In this document: positions 1-5,959 of the stretch, piece by piece
Numbering within the stretch: position 1 is the first letter of the stretch
Layout: every line of letters starts with the position of its first letter
From: Puniceicoccales bacterium
GTDB taxonomy: Bacteria; Verrucomicrobiota; Verrucomicrobiia; Opitutales; LL51
Assembly: GCA_031290315.1 (NCBI GenBank)
Contig: JAITNS010000094.1
Span: forward strand, 1-9,236
Direction: 5' to 3'
DNA: 9,236 bases
The notes under the pieces: generated by a model
Told to the model about the DNA's origin: nothing
Seen by the model: the letters and a program-made list of their open reading frames with translations, nothing else
The model's database searches: none
Position numbers and translations under genes: made by a program

Positions 1-102
1 AAGAATTATAATGTAATATTTTCTTGGGTTGATTTTTGTGATGAAATTGCTAAATTACTAGAGGAAACAATTTGCACGAAAATGTACTTGATCGTTAATT
101 AA
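1..102 (+). CDS. 3' end of an unidentified gene (partial)
   Basis: Reading from base 1, this frame stays open for 33 codons and stops with TAA at 100-102. The other two forward frames close within the first few codons. The encoded tail contains the stretch FSWVDFCDEIAKLLEET and ends in MYLIVN. It looks like the C-terminal end of a soluble protein, with an aromatic/acidic stretch followed by a short helix. The gene starts outside the window and I recognise no family. It is read in the same direction as the transporter genes that follow, 86 bp upstream of the first. A short open frame at an edge can arise by chance, so confidence is limited. Confidence 0.4.
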   Translation, partial: KNYNVIFSWVDFCDEIAKLLEETICTKMYLIVN

Positions 103-116
103 ATGAAAATTATTAA
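88..116 (+). promoter_or_regulatory. possible sigma-70-type promoter for the first transporter gene
   Basis: TTGATC at 88-93 is followed by a 17-base spacer and TATTAA at 111-116. Each hexamer matches its consensus at four of six positions. Transcription would start near 123 and give a leader of about 65 nt that contains the palindrome at 129-150. In DNA this AT-rich, such matches are common, so this is only a candidate. Confidence 0.3.
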
Positions 117-128
117 AAAATAGATCAC

Positions 129-150
129 CCCGAAAAGCGCTTTTGACGGG
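129..150 (+). repeat. imperfect palindrome / leader hairpin upstream of the first transporter gene
   Basis: The perfect palindrome AAAAGCGCTTTT (133-144) is flanked by CCCG (129-132) and CGGG (147-150). As RNA it could fold into an 8-bp stem with a two-base bulge (GA, 145-146) and a GCGC loop. No T-run follows, so it is not a standard intrinsic terminator. It could be an operator or a leader hairpin. It lies 39 bp before the start codon and has no counterpart in front of the second transporter copy. Confidence 0.35.
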
Positions 151-188
151 AGAAAAGGAAATCGTGTTAATTGTTTTAAAAAATATTT

Positions 189-1343
189 ATGAAGGAGTAT
201 AGATTCATTTTTACCTACGGCTTCGCATTGTTTGGAATGTTCTTTGGAGCAGGCAATTTAGCGTTCCCTCTCGCGGTAGGACAAGTGGCAGCCCAATATT
301 GGATATGGGAATTCCTGGGGTTAGTAATGACAGGAGTAATTCTGCCATTCCTTGGACTGTTTGTCATAGAATTACATAGGGGAAATTATTCCTCATTTTT
401 CGGAGGTGCTGGCCCGTTCGTGAAATTCTTTTTGCCACTGCTCACTTTATCACTTTTAGGTTCCTTTGGAGCAGTCCCCTGGTGTGTCACCGTCGCCTAC
501 GAAAGTATTCATTACGTCATTCCTTACCTTTCTAAGGCCAATTTTAGCTTTATATTTTGTGGAATTGTTTTTTTTGTTTGTTTGAAAGAACAACGCGTTA
601 TCAATGCGATCGGTAAATGGTTAACTCCAGCTTTACTGATCTTTATTATCCTTTTGACCATATTTGGAATTAATCATGCTAAAGAATTGAAGGAAATAAA
701 TCCCGTTGCCCCTAGTAAACTATTTTTTGACGGACTAATTTTGGGATATCAAACCATGGATCTCTTAGCCGCTTTCTTCTTTTCCGCTCTTATTTTTAAC
801 CAAATAAAAAAAACATTTCCTGCTAAAACTTCCGATGCCGATATCATGAAAATGGCAATTAAGTCGAGTATCGTAGCCGTATTGCTTTTGGTGGGGGCCT
901 ACGCTGGAATGGCTTTCTTGGGAGCAAATTTCTCCGGTTTAATAGAAAATGTTAAATCAACATCGATCTTAATAACTATCGCAAATCACATCATGGGAGA
1001 TTACGCAGCGCTATTTGTCGGCATAACGATGGTTATTGCCTGCTTCGCTACAACCGTAGCCCTCAATAGTATCTATACCCAATATTTGTGTTCCTTAATT
1101 AAGTTAGATCAGGAACGTTTTAAATACGTCTTATTAGTAACGACAGTTATCGCTTTTTTGGTATCTTTATTTGATTTTGATGAAATAGCATGGATTTTGA
1201 TCCCGATATTAGAAATTACCTATCCCAGTCTCATCGCATTGACCATAATCGGTATTTTTGTAAGAAAACAAACGAAATTTAAAGTAATATTGTTTTACGG
1301 AGTGCTAGTTATTGCTTTACTATATGAGTTCATAGAAATATAA
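189..1343 (+). CDS. brnQ: BrnQ-like branched-chain amino-acid transporter (LIVCS family), copy 1
   Basis: A 384-residue, almost entirely hydrophobic inner-membrane protein. Members of this family import leucine, isoleucine and valine coupled to sodium or protons. The family signature is at the N-terminus: a GFALFGMFFGAGNLAFP segment at residues 11-27. About ten to twelve hydrophobic helices follow, with short basic loops such as the one containing KEQR. It is shorter than the roughly 440 residues of the E. coli protein, but no conserved part is obviously missing. The start is forced, because an in-frame TAA lies at 177-179 and the first membrane helix begins within ten residues. No Shine-Dalgarno sequence precedes it, only an A/T-rich stretch. 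The next gene is a same-length paralogue 107 bp downstream. The exact substrate is inferred from the family. Confidence 0.85.
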   Translation: MKEYRFIFTYGFALFGMFFGAGNLAFPLAVGQVAAQYWIWEFLGLVMTGVILPFLGLFVIELHRGNYSSFFGGAGPFVKFFLPLLTLSLLGSFGAVPWCVTVAYESIHYVIPYLSKANFSFIFCGIVFFVCLKEQRVINAIGKWLTPALLIFIILLTIFGINHAKELKEINPVAPSKLFFDGLILGYQTMDLLAAFFFSALIFNQIKKTFPAKTSDADIMKMAIKSSIVAVLLLVGAYAGMAFLGANFSGLIENVKSTSILITIANHIMGDYAALFVGITMVIACFATTVALNSIYTQYLCSLIKLDQERFKYVLLVTTVIAFLVSLFDFDEIAWILIPILEITYPSLIALTIIGIFVRKQTKFKVILFYGVLVIALLYEFIEI

Positions 1344-1450
1344 AATATGTTAGATCAACTATTATTATGCTTCGTTGTTGACTAGATAAAAATTATTTAA
1401 AAGTTGAAAACGGCTACTTCTCTTACTCTATGGGAATAGTTGTTTTATTT

Positions 1451-2605
1451 ATGAGAGAATATAGATTTATTTTTACCTATGGTTTCGCATTATTCGGAAT
1501 GTTCTTTGGGGCAGGAAATTTAGTCTTTCCGCTTAAAGTAGGGCAAATGGCAGGGGAATATTGGATATGGGAATTTTTAGGATTAGCGATGACGGGAGTG
1601 ATTTTGCCTTTTTTCGGACTATTTGTCATAAAATTACATAAGGGAGATTATTACTCATTTTTTGGGGGAGCTGGTTCTCTCGTAAAATTCCTTTTACCCC
1701 TATTTGCTTTGTCGCTCATGGGTTCTTTCGGCGGAATGCCACGGTGTATTACGGTTGCCTACGGAGGTATCCATTATATATTTCCCAAACTGCCTATCAA
1801 CGTGTTTAGCCTTATATTTTGTGGAATCATTTTTTTTGTTTGTTTGAAAGAGCAACGCATGATTAATATGATCGGCAAATGGTTGACCCCAATCTTGTTA
1901 ATCTTTTTCACTACTTTGACTATATTGGGAATCATTCATGTTAAGGAGTTAAAAGAAGTAAGTTCTATTGCGCCTAGTAGATTATTTTTAGACGGATTGA
2001 TTATGGGGTATCAAACGATGGATCTCTTAGCTGCTTTTTTCTTTTCTTCTTTTATTTTTACTCAAATGAGAAAGGCACTTCCTCCGGAAATTTCCGATAC
2101 TGACGCCATAAGAATGGCGATAAAGTCCAGTATCTTAGCCGTATTACTTTTAATAGGAGTTTATGCGGGGATGGCTTTCTTGGGAGCAAATTTTGCTAGG
2201 TTGATAGAAAATGTTAAGCCGGCATCGATGTTAGTAACTATTGCGAACCACATTATGGGGAATTACGCAGCGTTATTTGTCAGCATAACAATGATCATTG
2301 CTTGCTTCACGACAATCGTAGCTCTTAATAATATCTATGCCCAATATTTGTGTTCTTTATTTAAATTGGGGCAGAAACATTTTAAACTCGTTTTATTGGT
2401 AACGACGGCCATTACTTTTTTACTATCCCTATTTGATTTTGATGGAATAGCGCGGTTTTTAGTTCCGGTATTAGAGATTTCCTACCCCAGTCTCATCGCA
2501 TTGACTATAGTTGGTATTTTTGTAAGGAAACAAACAAAAATTAAAGTAATATTGTTTTACGGAGTGTTAGTCATTACTTTACTATATAAGTTTATAATGA
2601 AGTAA
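1451..2605 (+). CDS. brnQ: BrnQ-like branched-chain amino-acid transporter (LIVCS family), copy 2
   Basis: This is a tandem paralogue of the preceding transporter. Both proteins are 384 residues and align end to end without gaps, and by eye about three quarters of residues match. The family signature GFALFGMFFGAGNLVFP is present at residues 11-27. I chose ATG 1451 because it gives MREYRFIFTYG, which lines up exactly with MKEYRFIFTYG of copy 1. The frame also has an earlier ATG at 1430, which would add seven residues that copy 1 lacks. No Shine-Dalgarno sequence is seen. Charged and polar differences are spread through the protein, for example W98 to R and E105 to G near residue 100. The copies may therefore differ in substrate preference or expression. 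The gap between them shows no convincing promoter or terminator, so co-transcription is possible. Confidence 0.85.
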   Translation: MREYRFIFTYGFALFGMFFGAGNLVFPLKVGQMAGEYWIWEFLGLAMTGVILPFFGLFVIKLHKGDYYSFFGGAGSLVKFLLPLFALSLMGSFGGMPRCITVAYGGIHYIFPKLPINVFSLIFCGIIFFVCLKEQRMINMIGKWLTPILLIFFTTLTILGIIHVKELKEVSSIAPSRLFLDGLIMGYQTMDLLAAFFFSSFIFTQMRKALPPEISDTDAIRMAIKSSILAVLLLIGVYAGMAFLGANFARLIENVKPASMLVTIANHIMGNYAALFVSITMIIACFTTIVALNNIYAQYLCSLFKLGQKHFKLVLLVTTAITFLLSLFDFDGIARFLVPVLEISYPSLIALTIVGIFVRKQTKIKVILFYGVLVITLLYKFIMK

Positions 2606-2612
2606 CGTATTA

Positions 2613-2717
2613 GGCTGAATTAAAAATTAGAAAATGTAGTGAAGATCTAGGGGGAATGGTCCCTATGGGCTTTGATGAACCCTAGAAAAATGAAATTTAA
2701 TTTTCTAATTTTTAGCC
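2613..2717. repeat. long inverted repeat, possible bidirectional terminator or structured RNA
   Basis: A perfect 14-bp A/T-rich inverted repeat pairs 2622-2635 with 2700-2713. GGCT (2613-2616) and AGCC (2714-2717) extend it after a five-base bulge on the left side. A second nested pair, CTAGGG (2647-2652) with CCCTAG (2680-2685), lies inside. A competing short hairpin pairs TAGGG (2648-2652) with CCCTA (2661-2665). The element starts 8 bp after the stop of the second transporter gene. It lies between that gene and a convergent tRNA gene, which is where a two-way terminator would be expected. The arms are T-rich in both transcripts, but no T-run follows the stem. It could instead be a small structured RNA or the remnant of a miniature element; no flanking target duplication is visible. 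Confidence 0.45.
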
Positions 2718-2784
2718 TTTACGATTTGCGAAATAATTACATAACTATTACATAATTATCCGAAGGTGTAGAAAAATTATAGAA

Positions 2785-2928
2785 TTGGCAGCGTATATTG
2801 TAGCTAAAGAAGCAATAGTGGGCAAGGGCAGTACTAGATTTAATAATGTATTTAAGGCTGCCCTGGAGGCGGCTAGGAAATTCGAAAATAATTTAACAAT
2901 GAAACCAGATGTAATCAAGTATTGTTAG
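2785..2928 (+). pseudogene. short coding-like stretch without a normal start, possible gene remnant
   Basis: This frame is open from an in-frame stop at 2734-2736 to TAG at 2926-2928. From the TTG at 2785 it reads LAAYIVAKEAIVGKGSTRFN, continues with the alanine-rich helical FKAALEAARKFENN, and ends in DVIKYC. The residue mix looks more like real protein than the A/T-driven translations of neighbouring noncoding DNA, and 2820-2880 is more GC-rich than its surroundings. The only ATG is near the end, so it would need a TTG or other rare start. I recognise no family. It may be the decayed 3' end of a gene, a tiny gene, or chance. It stops two bases before the 3' end of the opposite-strand tRNA. 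Confidence 0.25.
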
Positions 2929-2930
2929 GG

Positions 2931-3003
<73 letters not shown>

Positions 3004-3061
3004 AAACATTTTTTACACCCTAACGTTCCATTCTTTTTTTCAAGATTAAAATTTAGCTTTT

Positions 3062-3811
3062 ATGATTATTTTTATTTCATTCTTTGAAAATATGAATGAT
3101 CTGTTTCGCGCTGCCTTACACCCTAAAGCTTATATCATACATACTAATATGCATCATATTGTTGCGCTATATAAGCCCTGCGATGTGATGTCGATTCCCA
3201 ATGAAAATCAGCAAATAAATCTGAAAAGTTTAATACATATGCCCTATGATTTCAAACAGCGCTGTTATTTTCTGCCTGATCATCAAAAATTTTTTCTCTT
3301 AAATCGTCTCGATGCGCCAACTTCAGGGATTTTAGTGGGGTGTTTTGACGAACAAATCGCACATATCATCCGAGAATGTTTTTTTAAGCAAGCTGTTCAA
3401 AAAACTTATTACGCACTAACGCGTTACAAAAAAATACCGGAAGTAGGGGAGTTTCAGGATTGTTTAGGGGAGCATTTTGATCGTGGTCATTTACGTGTAA
3501 TTCGAGGAAGAGGGGAACGAGCCGTTGCGAAATATTATGTCGAAAAAAATTTAGAATTTGGCGAGACATCCATTTTAAAGCTGCGATTGGAACCTATTAC
3601 GGGGAGAACACATCAATTGCGTGTGCAATGCGCTTCGCGTAATATTCCCATTGTCGGTGATAAAACTTCTGGCGATTTTTTATTAAATAAAAAAATACGA
3701 AATATTTCATTAAATAAAAGATTATATTTACAATCCTGTGCCATAAAATTTCAATATAAATTATATGGAAAAGAATATTTATTTTCTTCTGAGATTTCTT
3801 GCGAATTTTAA
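3062..3811 (+). CDS. RluA-family RNA pseudouridine synthase
   Basis: A cytoplasmic enzyme of up to 249 residues that isomerises specific uridines in rRNA or tRNA to pseudouridine. The catalytic motif of the RluA family is visible as NRLDAPTSG, with the nucleophilic aspartate at residue 84. The second signature, GRTHQLR, is at residues 181-187 and is followed by NIPIVGD. The first strand, IVALYKPCDVMSIP, and KTYYALTR also fit the fold. No N-terminal S4 RNA-binding domain is present, so it resembles the short catalytic-domain-only members. Which uridine it modifies cannot be told from the sequence. The start is uncertain: ATG 3062 gives the longest form, ATG 3092 (MNDLFRAAL) is equally plausible, and neither has a Shine-Dalgarno sequence. 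The tRNA lies divergently 58 bp upstream, and an exported-protein gene follows. Confidence 0.85.
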   Translation: MIIFISFFENMNDLFRAALHPKAYIIHTNMHHIVALYKPCDVMSIPNENQQINLKSLIHMPYDFKQRCYFLPDHQKFFLLNRLDAPTSGILVGCFDEQIAHIIRECFFKQAVQKTYYALTRYKKIPEVGEFQDCLGEHFDRGHLRVIRGRGERAVAKYYVEKNLEFGETSILKLRLEPITGRTHQLRVQCASRNIPIVGDKTSGDFLLNKKIRNISLNKRLYLQSCAIKFQYKLYGKEYLFSSEISCEF

Positions 3812-3861
3812 ATACTATTTTCTTAAAAAAGAAAAATTAAAAAAAAGTGATTGCATTTGGG

Positions 3862-5904
3862 ATGAAGATAAGTACTGTTAAAAGCATTATGAGAATAGTT
3901 TGTTATTTTCTTGGAGTATTATATTTTGGATCGGTTTGTTTTGGTAGCGTAGAGCCAAAGGGACAAACAGTCAATGCTCTACCTCCCAATATACCGGTAG
4001 TTGAAACTCCCAAAAGTCCAACAGCTTCTGATAAAAAAACGGAATCCGCTGTAACTTCAAAAGTTTTTGATAAAACACCGCTAGCTTGTATAAAAATTAC
4101 AAATTTCGAGGAAGTGCTAAATAATCAAAAATTACTCGATGCTCTGAATATCAATAATACTTTGCTAAATATACTTTTACTTGCCCAATTCCCTTCGGTC
4201 GGCAATAATTGTAATGCGTTTAAAAAGGGTACGAATGTTGGTGTATTCTTTTTTAGGAATTTACAGGAAAACTTTTTCCCCTGTGCCGTCTTTCAATTAG
4301 CAGAAAATAATAGTAATTTTAAGGAGTATTTGAAAAAGAATAAAATACCATTCTTCGATTGCGATGGTTATACAATATTAACGAAGGATGAAACGACTAA
4401 AGAATCAAATCTAGATCTTATTACAAAAGAAAAAGACTTCCCTAAAACATTGGTAGACTTAACAAAACAGCCTCTTGTAAGTAGTGTAATTGAAATCAAT
4501 GTACAGCAACCATTTCAGCATTTAGTACGGATGTTTTCGAATCAATTGTCGAGTAAAGATGCTACAGCAAACTATATCAAGGAAATAAATCTAGGGCTTC
4601 AATTGGATTCAAATGGATTAAAACTGAATTTTGATTCCATTTTTGATAGCACGTTTTCTCATTATGCGCAATTAAAAAGTGAGAATTATAAAGAGTTTAA
4701 AGCGTTAAATATTGGGGAATACATTGAAGCTAAGGACGTTAATAAGGTTACAGTAGCGCAAAATATAGGTTGGGCAATAGAATTTTTAATGGAAAGTTTA
4801 AGGTCTTTTGTCCAACAAGATACGAGCCAAATAAATAAAAGTAAACCAGACCTGATAGAAAAAATGTTAATTGCTTTAAAAGGAATCATTCCGGAAGTGC
4901 GGATATCTACAATCGGAACATTTCAGAATCAAAAAGTCACAATATGTAACGATGCAACAAAATATACTGAAATTGAAAAATATTTTGATGCATATAAATC
5001 ATTGATGGCGGCTGTAAATGATAGCTATAATGAGTTATATTTTAAAGCAATCAATGATAAAAATATCGCTCCTTTTACTTTCGAATCTAAATTCTTATGC
5101 GATTATAATGGGGCTAAAATATATAGTTATACGATAAGTGTTAACGAGATTAATCCTACTCCAGTGGCTTCGTCAGTTGGTGGGGATGCCTCTAAGGTAG
5201 CGAGTTCGACGACTACTGATAAAGGCGGGAACACTATTCCAACAACGACTTCGTTGGTTGAGAATACGCCTAAAGCGACAGTTGTGGAAACCGTTACAGG
5301 TACGCAGGTGAAGCAGACTGATTACGTAATACTTTATAATGGTCAGATACTGCAATCAAATTCCTTAGATTATTTAAAAATGGTATTTGATAATGTGGTG
5401 GCTAAAAAATTGCCAACAGTAACTGCTGAGTCCTACCTGGGAGGTTTCCCGAAAGGAACAGCTTATAAAACAAAATTTGATTTAAGTAAAATGATTTCAT
5501 ATATTTTACCGCAAGTATTACAAATGCCCCAAATAGTACAACGTGCGGAAGTAGAAAATAGTATTAATGGATTTTTATCACAACTTGGAGATGGAGGGGT
5601 AATTAATATAGGATGGACGGCTCAAAATGATCGATTGCAGTATAGTATATCTTTAGATTACGCATCGTTTCCAACTATAATTTCTGCATCTTCTTTTACT
5701 TTTAGCATATTATTTGACATATTAGTTGATGCGGCGGCAAAAGCAAGTGGGCCGCAAAAAAAGCCGGCCGAAGAGCAAAAAAGTCCTACCCTAACTCCGG
5801 TGAAAACCTCCTATATTTTTAACTCAAATCCTATTCTTTGTGAAGCGGATCGCCAAATCCTAATCCCGGTTAAAATTTTAACGGAATATAAGGCGATTGG
5901 CTAA
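3862..5904 (+). CDS. exported protein of unknown function, about 680 residues
   Basis: From ATG 3862 the protein starts with a typical Sec signal: basic KISTVKSIMR, then hydrophobic IVCYFLGVLYFGSVCFG, with likely cleavage before SVEPK. The frame also allows GTG 3847, five codons earlier. A Pro/Thr/Lys-rich linker follows the signal. Then comes a folded region containing KTPLACIKITNFEEVLNNQK and GVFFFRNLQENFFPCAVFQL. A second low-complexity Ser/Thr/Gly/Val-rich linker covers about 5150-5310. A further folded region (DYVILYNGQILQSNSLDYLK) follows, and then a short Lys/Pro/Gln linker near the C-terminus. The pattern loosely recalls planctomycete/verrucomicrobial periplasmic proteins of the DUF3352 kind; this is an impression, not an assignment. 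There is no lipobox and no internal membrane helix. It probably works in the periplasm or outer envelope. The stop precedes the murE ATG by 55 bp. Confidence 0.75.
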   Translation: MKISTVKSIMRIVCYFLGVLYFGSVCFGSVEPKGQTVNALPPNIPVVETPKSPTASDKKTESAVTSKVFDKTPLACIKITNFEEVLNNQKLLDALNINNTLLNILLLAQFPSVGNNCNAFKKGTNVGVFFFRNLQENFFPCAVFQLAENNSNFKEYLKKNKIPFFDCDGYTILTKDETTKESNLDLITKEKDFPKTLVDLTKQPLVSSVIEINVQQPFQHLVRMFSNQLSSKDATANYIKEINLGLQLDSNGLKLNFDSIFDSTFSHYAQLKSENYKEFKALNIGEYIEAKDVNKVTVAQNIGWAIEFLMESLRSFVQQDTSQINKSKPDLIEKMLIALKGIIPEVRISTIGTFQNQKVTICNDATKYTEIEKYFDAYKSLMAAVNDSYNELYFKAINDKNIAPFTFESKFLCDYNGAKIYSYTISVNEINPTPVASSVGGDASKVASSTTTDKGGNTIPTTTSLVENTPKATVVETVTGTQVKQTDYVILYNGQILQSNSLDYLKMVFDNVVAKKLPTVTAESYLGGFPKGTAYKTKFDLSKMISYILPQVLQMPQIVQRAEVENSINGFLSQLGDGGVINIGWTAQNDRLQYSISLDYASFPTIISASSFTFSILFDILVDAAAKASGPQKKPAEEQKSPTLTPVKTSYIFNSNPILCEADRQILIPVKILTEYKAIG

Positions 5905-5928
5905 ATTAAAAGCTTTTGTATTTTTTAG

Positions 5929-5959
5929 AAAATCTACATGTATTAAATGTAGATTTTTT
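5929..5959 (+). terminator. terminator-like hairpin directly abutting the murE start codon
   Basis: A perfect 11-bp stem pairs AAAATCTACAT (5929-5939) with ATGTAGATTTT (5947-5957). The loop has seven bases, and the right arm runs into six T (5954-5959). It starts 25 bp after the stop codon of the exported-protein gene, which suits an intrinsic terminator for that gene. The murE ATG is the very next base (5960). The hairpin therefore also occupies the place where a ribosome binding site would be. It may regulate murE, or the murE message may start right here without a leader. Confidence 0.6.

Noticed and set aside
1378..1383. TTGACT as a -35 box before the second transporter gene
   Set aside because: No acceptable -10 hexamer lies 16-18 bases downstream.
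1352..1383. Weak hairpin (AG-TCAAC with GTTGACT) between the transporter genes as a terminator
   Set aside because: Bulged 7-bp stem with a 17-base loop and no T-run.
2613..2717. Inverted repeat as an intact miniature transposable element
   Set aside because: No target-site duplication is visible at its borders and no second copy exists in the window.
3818..3835. TTTTCTT/AAGAAAA hairpin after the pseudouridine synthase gene
   Set aside because: Seven pairs with a single GC and no T-run on the plus strand; expected by chance in such AT-rich DNA.
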